Source of the DNA: Desulfobacteraceae bacterium 4572_130
GTDB lineage: Bacteria; Desulfobacterota; Desulfobacteria; Desulfobacterales; Desulfobacteraceae
Length of the DNA: 64,000 bases
Reading direction: 5' to 3'
Assembly: GCA_002084425.1 (NCBI GenBank)
Contig: NBLN01000001.1
Span: 1 to 64,000 of the forward strand
Under the pieces are notes generated by a model. That model saw only the letters and a program-made list of their open reading frames with translations. It was not told the DNA's origin and ran no database searches. This document shows positions 30,499 to 38,988 of the stretch, one piece after another; the first letter of the stretch is position 1; each line of letters opens with the position of its first letter. The translations under genes and the position numbers were made by a program.

Positions 30499-31287
30499 AT
30501 GGAAATTTTGGTATGTGTTAAGCGAGTGCCTGATACTGCTGAAAATGAATTTGAACTTAACAGTGAGGGTAATGATCTTGATCGTGATGATCTAGTTTAT
30601 TCTGTAAATGAATGGGATAATTATGCTGTTGAAGAAGCAATTCAAATTGTGGATAAAATAGGTGGAAATGTTACTGTAGTTACAGTTGGTGATGATGAAT
30701 CTGAGGAAGTTTTAAGGCGTGAAATGGCAATGGGGGCAAATCAAGGTGTTCTTCTTTCCGATGATGCCTTTGAAGGCTCAGATGGAAAAGGTATTGCATC
30801 AATCCTTAAAGCAGGAGTTGAAAAGAAAAATTATGATCTGATTTTAACAGGTGCCCAGGCTGATGAAGGTGCTGGACAAGTTGGTGGAATGCTTGCTGCT
30901 ATGCTGGATATTCCCTATGCATCTCTTGTTAATAAAATTGATATTAAAGATGATAAAAAAATTGTAGTAGGAAGAGAAATTGAAGGTGGAAATCAGGAAA
31001 TGAATGAAATTGAACTTCCCTGTGTACTTTCCATTCAAACAGGTATTAATGAGCCCCGTTATGTTGGAATTCGTGGAATTAGAAAAGTTGCAAAAGTTAA
31101 AATTCCTGTAAAAAGTGCTTCAGACCTTGGTCTTGATACTGCAAGTATAGGTTCTGGTGCAAAGGTAAAAAGAGTTGATTATTTTGTGCCTGATATAGGG
31201 GATGGTGCTGAAATGCTTGAAGGCTCTACTGATGAAATTATTGAAAAACTTATTGAGAAACTTAAAGCCAAGGGAGGACTTTCATAA
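30499..31287 (+). CDS. etfB: Electron transfer flavoprotein subunit beta
   Basis: EtfB binds AMP and, with EtfA, accepts electrons from acyl-CoA dehydrogenases. It has 262 residues with VCVKRVPDTAENEFEL, VNEWDNYAVEEAIQI, the LTGAQADEGAGQVGGMLAAMLDIPY signature and PRYVGIRGIRKV. A strong AAGGAGG site lies upstream. The final A of its TAA stop is the first base of the etfA ATG. Its position behind the FeS oxidoreductase indicates one operon linking fatty-acid oxidation to the quinone pool. No acyl-CoA dehydrogenase is in the window. Confidence 0.96.
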   Translation: MEILVCVKRVPDTAENEFELNSEGNDLDRDDLVYSVNEWDNYAVEEAIQIVDKIGGNVTVVTVGDDESEEVLRREMAMGANQGVLLSDDAFEGSDGKGIASILKAGVEKKNYDLILTGAQADEGAGQVGGMLAAMLDIPYASLVNKIDIKDDKKIVVGREIEGGNQEMNEIELPCVLSIQTGINEPRYVGIRGIRKVAKVKIPVKSASDLGLDTASIGSGAKVKRVDYFVPDIGDGAEMLEGSTDEIIEKLIEKLKAKGGLS

Positions 31288-32252
31288 TGACTCAGATTTT
31301 TGTATATATACCGCATAATCATGATATTGCTGAAGATATTGCGTTTGAATATCTTGATGCAGCAAGAAAAATTGATTCCAGTGCATCTGTAACTGCTGTT
31401 GTTGCAGGTTCTGGAGATAATCTGGATAAAGTTGCAACAAGCATGGCAAGTCTTTATAAAGAAGTTATTAAACTTGATAATGAAGCTTTTGCATATCCAA
31501 ATTCTGAAATTATAAGAAAAGCTCTTTGCAGTATAATTTCCTCTGATGCTATTTTGCTTATTCCCCATAATACATTTGGTATGGACCTTGCTCCTGGGCT
31601 TTCCATAAAAATGGATTCAGCATTTGCGGCAGATGTAGTAGATTTTGAAGGTGTTGATGGTTCAACTTTAAAAATTATTCGCCAGGAACTTGGAGGTGCT
31701 GTAAGTACTCATGTAAGTTGTGATATATCTTCTGGGGCTGTAATAACTATAAGACCTGGTTCTTTTGCTCCTATGGAAGATGGCACAGAATCTGGAACTA
31801 TTATAGATAAGTCCGATGATATAAAAGATGTTTCCTCTAAAAGACAATTTCTTGAAATAGTTGAAGCAGAAGTTGGGGATGTTGATATTACAAAATCAGA
31901 TGCTCTTGTATCCATTGGAAGGGGTATTGAAGAAGAGGATAATATTGAAATAGCTGAAGAACTTGCTAAGGCTATGGGTGCAGTTGTGTCATGTTCAAGA
32001 CCCATTGTTGATGCAAAATGGTTGGAAAAATCCCGCCAGGTTGGAACTTCTGGACAAACAGTTAAACCTAAAGTTTATATGGCAATGGGAATCAGCGGAT
32101 CCTTTCAACACATGGGCGGTATAAAGGGAAATCCCTTTATTGTTGCCATTAATAAAAATGCCAAGGCACCAATTTTTCAGGTTGCAGATGTGGGTATTGT
32201 TGCAGATATCCTTGAATTTATGCCGGAGCTCACAGAAAAAATAGCAGGTTAA
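31287..32252 (+). CDS. etfA: Electron transfer flavoprotein subunit alpha
   Basis: EtfA carries the FAD. The 321-residue protein has an N-terminal domain (FVYIPHNHDIAEDIAFEYLDAA) and the C-terminal FAD-binding region. That region shows CSRPIVDAKWLEKSRQVGTSGQTVKP, YMAMGISGSFQHMGGIKG, IVAINKN and APIFQVADVGIVADI, all family hallmarks. The start overlaps the etfB stop by one base. The gene ends the operon. A family B fragment, a family A repeat and a strong hairpin terminator follow. Confidence 0.96.
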   Translation: MTQIFVYIPHNHDIAEDIAFEYLDAARKIDSSASVTAVVAGSGDNLDKVATSMASLYKEVIKLDNEAFAYPNSEIIRKALCSIISSDAILLIPHNTFGMDLAPGLSIKMDSAFAADVVDFEGVDGSTLKIIRQELGGAVSTHVSCDISSGAVITIRPGSFAPMEDGTESGTIIDKSDDIKDVSSKRQFLEIVEAEVGDVDITKSDALVSIGRGIEEEDNIEIAEELAKAMGAVVSCSRPIVDAKWLEKSRQVGTSGQTVKPKVYMAMGISGSFQHMGGIKGNPFIVAINKNAKAPIFQVADVGIVADILEFMPELTEKIAG

Positions 32253-32285
32253 TGGCATTGTAGAAATTCTCTATCTATAATGCTA
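32250..32285 (-). repeat. Repeat family B end fragment
   Basis: TTAATGGCATTGTAGAAATT matches one end of family B and begins at the etfA stop codon. Confidence 0.4.
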
Positions 32286-32327
32286 TCTGATATTATAATA
32301 CTGAATAGTTCATTTTGTATAATATTT

Positions 32328-32421
32328 ATATAAAACAACTTATAATTACTTAGTATTTTTTTATATTTCGTTGTGAGGTAAACTAAAAATTAAAAATCAG
32401 ATCTGCCTTATGGCAGTTATT
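32328..32421 (-). repeat. Dispersed repeat family A copy
   Basis: The minus strand reads AAATAACTGCCATAAGGCAG ... TTGTTTTATATAAA, one of the best-kept 5' halves. It lies between etfA and the convergent OleD-like gene. Confidence 0.8.
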
Positions 32422-32422
32422 T

Positions 32423-32470
32423 AAAATAGGTCATATCAATTTTTATAAAAAAATTGAATGACCTATTTTT
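32423..32470. terminator. Bidirectional intrinsic terminator between etfA and oleD-like gene
   Basis: AAAATAGGTCAT pairs with ATGACCTATTTT, and the inner CAATTTTT pairs with AAAAATTG around an ATA-type loop. The long stem is flanked by A- and T-runs, so it can end transcription on both strands of this convergent pair. Confidence 0.75.
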
Positions 32471-32482
32471 TTGATATATACT

Positions 32483-33496
32483 TTAAAAGTTATTTTTATT
32501 AGATTGTGATTTAAACCATTTTTTTAAACGATAAAGTCCCTCTTTTGTTGAAATATCAGGAGAATATCCAAGGTCTTTTTTTGCCTTTGAAATATCAAAC
32601 CAATGGGATGTTGTAAGCTCTTTTGCTAGAAATCTTGTCATAGGAGGCTCTTGTTCTAATTTTAATAAAAAAAATAAAAATTCAAAAAGAAATCCCATAA
32701 ACCAGGCTGTCCATGCTGGGACTGAGCCTTTAACAGAGGGAAATCCTGCAATATTAAGGAATTTATCAATCATGTCCCATAAAAGTATTGGCTCATCTTG
32801 ACTAATAAAATAAATGTTTCCTGAAAGCAGGGGATTTTTTTTCAAGCTGTGATTTGCAAGAATATGAGCATCAGCAGCATTATCTATATAAATAGTATCA
32901 ACAAAATTTTTTCTGTTTCCCAGTATTTTTAATTTTGAGGCTTTTTTAATAATTCTTGGGAAAAGATGATTGTCACCTGGCCCCCAAATCAAATGCGGTC
33001 TTAATATTATTGTTTTTAAATCTTTATATCCAGCGTTTTTAACAAGTTTTTCAGCCATTGCCTTAGTCTTTGGATAATGAGCATAATACTTCCTAGGATA
33101 GGAAGCAGATTCATTTATTCCCTTTAGATCATTTCCATCAAATACAACGCTTGGAGAACTTGTATAAACAAGCCTTGCCACTTTATTGTTTAAACAGGAT
33201 TTAATCACATTTGTTGTTCCCAGAACATTTACCTTAAAATAATTTGAAAAATTACCCCATATACCTGTTTTAGCAGCAACATGATAAACAACATCAATAT
33301 TTTTGCAGGCTTTTTTAACAGCATTGGCATGGGAAATATCTCCCTGTATCTGGGAAACACCTATATCCTTAAGTTCTGGATAATAATTTCTTGAAAAACT
33401 TTTTACATAATTTCCGTTTTTTAATAATTTTTTAATAATTGCTTTTCCAAGAAATCCACCGCCCCCTGTTACAAGCACATTTTCTCTAGTGATCAT
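32483..33496 (-). CDS. OleD-like 2-alkyl-3-oxoalkanoate reductase (extended SDR)
   Basis: The start is placed at the ATG at 33496, because AAGGA lies 7 bases upstream; an upstream ATG at 33565 has none. The 337-residue protein has the extended-SDR Rossmann motif VLVTGGGGFLGKAI, the VYTSSPSVVFDG strand, catalytic YPKTK and RPHLIWGPGD. A C-terminal EPPMTRFLAKELTTSHWFDISKAKKDLGY matches OleD/3beta-HSD-type enzymes. OleD reduces the beta-keto acid made by OleA on the way to long-chain olefins. No oleA, oleB or oleC is in the window, so the pathway is unproven. A sterol- or sugar-type SDR is the alternative. Confidence 0.75.
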   Translation of the reverse strand: MITRENVLVTGGGGFLGKAIIKKLLKNGNYVKSFSRNYYPELKDIGVSQIQGDISHANAVKKACKNIDVVYHVAAKTGIWGNFSNYFKVNVLGTTNVIKSCLNNKVARLVYTSSPSVVFDGNDLKGINESASYPRKYYAHYPKTKAMAEKLVKNAGYKDLKTIILRPHLIWGPGDNHLFPRIIKKASKLKILGNRKNFVDTIYIDNAADAHILANHSLKKNPLLSGNIYFISQDEPILLWDMIDKFLNIAGFPSVKGSVPAWTAWFMGFLFEFLFFLLKLEQEPPMTRFLAKELTTSHWFDISKAKKDLGYSPDISTKEGLYRLKKWFKSQSNKNNF

Positions 33497-33908
33497 ATAA
33501 AATCCTTTGTTTACAATTATATAAAACAAAATTTTACAAATTGTGTATGTGTATTTATCAAACAATCTAAAACTGCAATTTTAAGATCTAATAAATTAAA
33601 ATAATATTTTAAATATAAATATTGTTTTTTTACAAATTCCCAAAGTCTTTCTATAAAATTTAAGTTGGGTAGATTTAGATTGTTTTAACTATTGTTTTCA
33701 ATGTTCTTAAGTAGTATTTTAAAGGTTAAAAATATTTATAACATAAAAATTAAACAAAAGAGAACAAGCCCTATTTATAGGCATTTAGAAATACTTTTTT
33801 AAAGTGTTTTTATAAAAAATGAGTTTGCACAAAGGTCTAGTACAGTGATTTTAACAATTAACATTCTCAATCCCTCCCAAGCCTTTACCTTTATGAACAT
33901 ATAAAAAA
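33497..33908. other. 412-bp intergenic region before pilO
   Basis: It contains a reversed family C half (33751-33838) and AT-rich sequence. pilM and pilN would be expected here but no open frame with their features was found. Confidence 0.5.
33751..33838 (-). repeat. Dispersed repeat family C copy, 5' half, inverted
   Basis: On the minus strand it reads ACCTTTGTGCAAACTCATTT, then TTATAAAAACAC and AATGCCTATAAA, matching the left half of the full copy at 55447. Confidence 0.7.
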
Positions 33909-34475
33909 ATGAATAAAAAACAAAAGCCATATTCTTTTTTTAAAAAATTCATTTTTAATTTTCATGGAATCCGAGAATATATAATAGTTCTTACTATTAC
34001 AGCAGGCATTTATTTTTATTTTTTTTATATGCCAGGACAAATTGAAATTAAAAATCTCGAAAATGAATATTTTACAAAAAAAACAAAACTTGCAACATAT
34101 AAACAAAAAACAAAAAGTTTTGTTAAATATGAAAAAATAATGAATAAGACTAAAATTGATTTTGATGATGCAATAAAAGCCCTTTCAAACAAAAAAGAAA
34201 TTCCCTTTCTTCTTACTAGTATTTCACAATTAGGAAATAATGTAGGTATAGAATTTGTTCTATTTGATCCTGGAGCTAAAGTAAAAAAAGAATTTTATTA
34301 TGAAATTCCAGTGGCAATAAAAATACAAGGAAAATATCATCAGATCATTAATTTTTTAAAAAAAATATCCAGTCTTAAAAGAATTGTAAATATTAAAGAT
34401 TTAAATATAAGTACTGGTAAAAACTCTGATGAACTTGAAATATCATGTGTTGCTGTTACTTACATGCTTATATAA
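33909..34475 (+). CDS. pilO: Type IV pilus inner-membrane protein PilO
   Basis: PilO forms the inner-membrane/periplasmic alignment subcomplex that connects the pilus motor to the secretin. The 188-residue protein has one N-terminal membrane helix (IIVLTITAGIYFYFFYMPG), a coiled coil (about 45-85, KNLENEYFTKKTKLATYKQK) and a ferredoxin-like C-terminal domain with VAIKIQGKYHQIINFLKKIS. It leads a pilO-pilP-pilQ set. pilM and pilN, normally directly upstream, are missing. The ATG has no clear ribosome site. Confidence 0.85.
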   Translation: MNKKQKPYSFFKKFIFNFHGIREYIIVLTITAGIYFYFFYMPGQIEIKNLENEYFTKKTKLATYKQKTKSFVKYEKIMNKTKIDFDDAIKALSNKKEIPFLLTSISQLGNNVGIEFVLFDPGAKVKKEFYYEIPVAIKIQGKYHQIINFLKKISSLKRIVNIKDLNISTGKNSDELEISCVAVTYMLI

Positions 34476-34490
34476 AAAGAAAAACAAATT

Positions 34491-34952
34491 ATGTGTAATA
34501 ATTTTAAAAAAACCATACTGTTTTTAACTTTTTTTTTGTTACTAGGATGTGAAAATATTGCCCATAATAACTTTTCTAGTTCCAGGGAAACAATCAATCC
34601 CTTTGCTTCTCTTATAAGAACAAAAAAGAAAACAATACCTTTAAAAACAGACTCTGCAGAAAAACAAAAAAAATCTAATCAAATTTCTACAACCCTTGAA
34701 AAATTTGATTTTAATGAAATAAAACTTGTAGGCATTGTAATGGCAAAATCAGAAAATATTGCAATAATAGAAAGCCCTGGGAAAAAAGGATATATTGTAA
34801 AAATTGGGACAACTCTAGGTAAAAATAATGGTAAAATTATAAAAATTTATAATGACAGGATTATTATTAAAGAAAAAATAAAAAATTCAAATGGTGGTTT
34901 GATTATAAATTATCAAGAAATGAAACTAGACAAACCAGCAAATGGTAATTAA
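34491..34952 (+). CDS. pilP: Type IV pilus lipoprotein PilP
   Basis: A 153-residue lipoprotein with the signal and lipobox FLLLGC (mature start at Cys about residue 20). After an extended linker comes the PilP beta-sandwich (about 80-150, with IKLVGIVMAKSENIAIIESPGKKGYIVKIGTTLG). PilP bridges PilN/PilO to the secretin PilQ. It lies 15 bp after pilO and 60 bp before pilQ, in the canonical order. Confidence 0.85.
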   Translation: MCNNFKKTILFLTFFLLLGCENIAHNNFSSSRETINPFASLIRTKKKTIPLKTDSAEKQKKSNQISTTLEKFDFNEIKLVGIVMAKSENIAIIESPGKKGYIVKIGTTLGKNNGKIIKIYNDRIIIKEKIKNSNGGLIINYQEMKLDKPANGN

Positions 34953-34964
34953 TATTTATGGAAT

Positions 34965-35004
34965 CATTAAGATTGACGAACTTGAAAAAATATTAAGTAG
35001 TTAT
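34965..35004 (+). repeat. Partial family A repeat before pilQ
   Basis: TTGAAAAAATATTAAGTAGTTATA matches the 3' half of family A. The rest is missing, and it ends just before the pilQ start. Confidence 0.45.
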
Positions 35005-35012
35005 AGGCAAGA

Positions 35013-36464
35013 ATGAATATGAATTATATTTTCATAAAAATAAAAACGCCAATCTTATATAAAACAGCATATTTGTTATCATTGTTATTTTTTATTTCCA
35101 TATTTTTGTTTATACCATGTCTGGCACAAGCAGCACACCAGCACAATATTTCAAAAAATGAGAATACACAGGCTAATGTTGTTAAAATAAATGAAAACAA
35201 GAAAATTACACAGAATAATTTTTTAAAAACAAAATATATAGGAGAGGAAATTAAGCTTGATTTCTTTGAAACAAATATAAGAAATGTGTTTAAAGTTTTA
35301 TCCAAAGTAAGTGGTAAAAATTTTGTTATGGATAAAGATGTAAATGCTAGTGTTACATTGACATTAGACAACCCTGTTCCCTGGGATCAAGTACTTGATC
35401 TTATTTTAAAAACAAATCACCTTGGTAAAATAACAGAAAATTCTATAATACGAATTACAACAATAGATACCTTAAAAAAAGAAGAAGAAATAAAACAAGC
35501 TTTTTTTGCAGCAAAAAAATCTGCCATTGAACACCAAAAAAGTTTGGAACCTCTTACAACAGAATATATTTCCATAAATTATTCCAATGCAAAAACAGAT
35601 ATCAAACCCCATATAGAAAAAATGCTTACTCCAGTTAGAGGACATTTAAGTGTGGATTCACGCACTAACATGATAATAATAACTGATGTGCAGGATAAAA
35701 TTAATAAGGCAAAAAAACTAATATACATGCTTGATAAAGTTACACCTCAGATAATGATAACTGCCAGAATTGTTGATGTTGCTAAAAATTTTTCAAAACA
35801 ACTAGGAGTTGAATGGAATCTTGGAACCAATTATGAAAGCAATGCTCTTGGTGGTAATATTAATTATGATATTGCAATGAATTATCCTATAGGAACCCAA
35901 TCAGCACTAGGTTTTAATTTTAGCAGAATTATAGGAACCAGTTTAACTTTGGATGCTAAATTAACTGCATCTGAGGTAAAAGGAGAAGTAAAAATAATAT
36001 CATCTCCACAAATACTCACTCTTAACAATAAAAAAGCAATAATAAAACAAGGACTTGAAATTGGATATATAAGTGGTGTTGATGATAATGGAAATTCTGT
36101 AACTTCCTTTAAAAGTATGGACCTTTCCCTGGAAGTAACTCCTCATGTTACACCTGATAATCGTGTAATTATGAATATTAAAATTAAAAAAAATGATTTT
36201 GCAGGTTACTCAGATTCAGGGGTTCCATCTCTTTCCAAAAACGAGGCTGAAACAGAACTTTTGGTAAATGACAAGGAAACAATAATTATTGGCGGTATTG
36301 TAAAAAGCACTAATAATGAAACTAAAACAGGTTTTCCCATACTTTCTTCAATCCCTGTCCTGGGTCGAATTTTTAGTTCTCATACTAATCAAGAACAACA
36401 AAATGAACTTTTGATTTTTATTACCCCAAGTATTGTTCAATTAAAGCAAAAAAAGAAAATATAG
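35013..36464 (+). CDS. pilQ: Type IV pilus secretin PilQ, short form
   Basis: The outer-membrane secretin channel through which the pilus passes. After a signal-like helix it has an STN-type N0 domain (about 75-150, KLDFFETNIRNVFKVLSKVSG, NPVPWDQVLDLIL), an N1/NolW segment (TEYISINYSNA, DSRTNMIIITDV) and the C-terminal secretin domain (about 240-478, VKIISSPQILTLNNKKA, SLEVTPHVTPD, IIIGGIVKS, LLIFITPSIV). At 483 residues it is much shorter than usual PilQ proteins because no AMIN domain is present. The defence genes begin 17 bp after it. Confidence 0.9.
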   Translation: MNMNYIFIKIKTPILYKTAYLLSLLFFISIFLFIPCLAQAAHQHNISKNENTQANVVKINENKKITQNNFLKTKYIGEEIKLDFFETNIRNVFKVLSKVSGKNFVMDKDVNASVTLTLDNPVPWDQVLDLILKTNHLGKITENSIIRITTIDTLKKEEEIKQAFFAAKKSAIEHQKSLEPLTTEYISINYSNAKTDIKPHIEKMLTPVRGHLSVDSRTNMIIITDVQDKINKAKKLIYMLDKVTPQIMITARIVDVAKNFSKQLGVEWNLGTNYESNALGGNINYDIAMNYPIGTQSALGFNFSRIIGTSLTLDAKLTASEVKGEVKIISSPQILTLNNKKAIIKQGLEIGYISGVDDNGNSVTSFKSMDLSLEVTPHVTPDNRVIMNIKIKKNDFAGYSDSGVPSLSKNEAETELLVNDKETIIIGGIVKSTNNETKTGFPILSSIPVLGRIFSSHTNQEQQNELLIFITPSIVQLKQKKKI

Positions 36465-36481
36465 AGAAATTTAAGAAAGCT

Positions 36482-37819
36482 ATGGTTTTAACAAAAAATA
36501 TTATAATTAATACAAAACCACAAACTTGCAATAATTTTAAAATTTTATCAAAAATACCAATACAGTATGAATGGTCATTTTCTGACAAAACAATAAAAGA
36601 TACTGCATATATTACCCATGGAATTTATACTTATCCTGCAAAATTTATCCCGCAATTAGCAAAAAAAATAATAAAAAAATACAGTAACAAAGATGATATA
36701 ATCATAGATCCATTTATGGGTAGTGGTACAACTATAATTGAAGCAATTATTAATAATAGAATTGGTATTGGAACTGATGTTAATGAGATAGCTGTACTGC
36801 TTTCCAAAGTCAAAGCAACACCAATTGATTATAATTTATTAACAAACCAGTACTTTGATTTTATGTTTCATTTACAAGAAAAATTTAGACTAAATTTTGT
36901 AAAGGAACTTAAAAATGCTCAAAAAAATATAAAACTCCCTGCTAGAGTAGATTACTGGTTTAAGCCGCATATTAAAGACAGGCTAATTGTAATATTATAT
37001 AATATTCTTAAAATAAAAAATTCTGATATAAAAGATTTTTTTTTAATAACTTTCGCACAAATACTAAAATCCTGTTCAATCTGGCTGCAAAAAAGTGTTA
37101 AGCCAACTCGCGATTTAAAGAAAAAAGAAATAGAGCCTTTATATAAATTTCAATGGCAAGCTAAAAAAATGTTAAAAAAATATAATGATTTTAATGATCT
37201 TGTTTCACAAAAAATCAAAACTGATATTAAAAAATATAGGATTGTAAAAAATAGCGATGCAAGAAATTTGCCTTGTGGAAACAAAGAAGCAACCCTGATA
37301 GTAACTAGCCCTCCCTATGTAACTTCTTATGAATATGCAGATTTACATCAATTACCTTTATTATGGTTTGGTTTTTTAAAGGAATTATCAAGTTTCAGAA
37401 AAAAGTTTATAGGTAGTTCATTCCGGCAAAGAAATTCAATTGAGCTTAAAAGTAAAATCGCAAAAAACATTGTATTTGAACTAGGCAATAATAAATTAAG
37501 CAGGGGAGTTGAGAATTATTTTGCAGATATGCTTGAAAGCTTTATTGAAATGAAAAGAGTACTAAAAAAAGGGGGAAAAACAGCTATTGTTATTGGCAAT
37601 ACAAAGTTAAAAGGAGTTGAAATATTAAATGCTGAAGTTTTTAAAGAGCAACTTGAAAATATTGGATTTACAGTACATGATATTATTCATAGAGAAATTC
37701 CCTCAAAAATGCTGCCTTCCACAAGAGATCCTAAAAATGGCAGATTTACAAAAGCAACAAATGATAAAAAATCTCTAGTTTATCCAACTGAATATATTTT
37801 AATAATGGAGAAAAAATGA
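36482..37819 (+). CDS. DNA methyltransferase, m4C/m6A type (defence island M1)
   Basis: A 445-residue SAM-dependent DNA amino-methyltransferase. Motif I is DPFMGSGTT (residues 76-84) and the catalytic motif IV is TSPPY (275-279). The SPPY form suggests N4-cytosine methylation, with motif I before IV. The roughly 190 residues between them probably hold the target-recognition part. The stop overlaps the start of the BsaWI-like nuclease by 4 bp (ATGA), the usual arrangement of a type II restriction-modification pair. The start ATG lies 17 bp after the pilQ stop and has a GAAAGC rather than a strong ribosome site. Confidence 0.88.
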   Translation: MVLTKNIIINTKPQTCNNFKILSKIPIQYEWSFSDKTIKDTAYITHGIYTYPAKFIPQLAKKIIKKYSNKDDIIIDPFMGSGTTIIEAIINNRIGIGTDVNEIAVLLSKVKATPIDYNLLTNQYFDFMFHLQEKFRLNFVKELKNAQKNIKLPARVDYWFKPHIKDRLIVILYNILKIKNSDIKDFFLITFAQILKSCSIWLQKSVKPTRDLKKKEIEPLYKFQWQAKKMLKKYNDFNDLVSQKIKTDIKKYRIVKNSDARNLPCGNKEATLIVTSPPYVTSYEYADLHQLPLLWFGFLKELSSFRKKFIGSSFRQRNSIELKSKIAKNIVFELGNNKLSRGVENYFADMLESFIEMKRVLKKGGKTAIVIGNTKLKGVEILNAEVFKEQLENIGFTVHDIIHREIPSKMLPSTRDPKNGRFTKATNDKKSLVYPTEYILIMEKK

Positions 37820-38514
37820 AAAAATTTACTGTTGAAGATTTATTTATCATGTACAGACAATACAAAAACAAATACAAGGAAAAGGCGTATAAATATATCA
37901 GTCAGGTATTAAAAGATGCAAAACCTTTACATAAAAAAGCATTTAAAGGAAAAGACCATGAACAGTCATGGAGAGCATTTAAAGGAAAAAATCTTGAGAA
38001 ATTAATAATCCATATTATTGAAAATGAAGTAAAAAATTTAGATTTAAAAATTATTGATGGCAATAAACTTGAACGAACAAAGGAAACAAATTTATCTAAA
38101 GAATTATCAAATGTAAAAAGAAATTTATTAATTGATTATGGTGAATTTGGCTATCATTTACCTGATGTTGATATAATAATTTATGAACCTAGAACATTTA
38201 AGGTTTTGGCTGTATTATCCAGCAAAGTTACTTTAAGAGAACGAATTGCCCAAAGTGGCTATTGGAAACTTAAACTTTCTTCGCAAAAACTAACAAAACA
38301 TATAAAAGTTTATTTTATTACCCCGGATGAAGATGGAACATTAATAACTAAAAATCCTGCAAAAAAGGGAAGAGCAATTGTAGAAATTGATTTAGATGGA
38401 AGCTATATTTTAAGTGAAACTGAAATTGAAAAAAGCACTAAAGTAAAAACATTTGATAAATTTATTCATGATTTAAAGGGACTTATTAATTTAAAAAATA
38501 ACAATCATATTTGA
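37816..38514 (+). CDS. BsaWI-like type II restriction endonuclease
   Basis: A 232-residue protein that resembles the BsaWI restriction family (WCCGGW-type enzymes). An N-terminal helical part leads into SWRAFKGKNLEKLI (51-64). The candidate PD-(D/E)XK core is LPDVDIIIY (115-123) and LAVLSSKVTLRERIAQSGYWK (131-151). The predicted residues are D117 or D119 and K137 of SSK, with E61 as the possible distant acid. It is translationally coupled to the m4C methylase. Recognition of a CCGG-containing site is inference from family resemblance. No degradation of the frame is visible. Confidence 0.75.
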   Translation: MKKFTVEDLFIMYRQYKNKYKEKAYKYISQVLKDAKPLHKKAFKGKDHEQSWRAFKGKNLEKLIIHIIENEVKNLDLKIIDGNKLERTKETNLSKELSNVKRNLLIDYGEFGYHLPDVDIIIYEPRTFKVLAVLSSKVTLRERIAQSGYWKLKLSSQKLTKHIKVYFITPDEDGTLITKNPAKKGRAIVEIDLDGSYILSETEIEKSTKVKTFDKFIHDLKGLINLKNNNHI

Positions 38515-38565
38515 TATTAATTAAATATATACAACTACAAATATAGCAAAAGGCGAAAAAATATT

Positions 38566-38988
38566 ATGACATTTGATATTAATAATTTTAAAAACCTTCC
38601 TAAAAAATCTAATAGATATCAAAAACAATTGTCTAGAATTAAAGACAATGGATTAGAGACATCATTTATTGAGAAGGCTATAAAAGAAGCTGATAAAAAT
38701 TTAGATGAAAATATAAATTCATTTATTATTTATGGAGATCCACAAAGTGGAAAAACAGAAATGATGATAGCTTTAACAGCTAATCTTTTAGACAAAAAAA
38801 ATAAAATCATAATCATATTACTAAATGATAATATTGGTCTTTTAGAACAAAATTTAAAAAGATTTTCTCTGTCTGGCTTAGATCCTGCTCCTAAAAATTA
38901 TAAGGAAATTATGGATAATGTTTATAAAATCAACAATTATGAATGGATTATTTTTTGCAAAAAAACTCATCTGATTTACAAAAATTAA
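38566..38988 (+). CDS. Z1-type helicase, N-terminal fragment before frameshift
   Basis: The 140-residue frame carries the ATP-binding half of a superfamily 2 helicase: Walker A is GDPQSGKT at residues 57-64, followed by a helix MMIALTANLL. It then reads out of frame at a run of seven A bases (38959-38965) and stops at 38988. One extra A, or a -1 slip there, would join C131-K-K to the downstream frame and give a single 618-residue protein. It is 52 bp after the nuclease stop and is preceded by AAAAGG. Confidence 0.7.
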   Translation: MTFDINNFKNLPKKSNRYQKQLSRIKDNGLETSFIEKAIKEADKNLDENINSFIIYGDPQSGKTEMMIALTANLLDKKNKIIIILLNDNIGLLEQNLKRFSLSGLDPAPKNYKEIMDNVYKINNYEWIIFCKKTHLIYKN

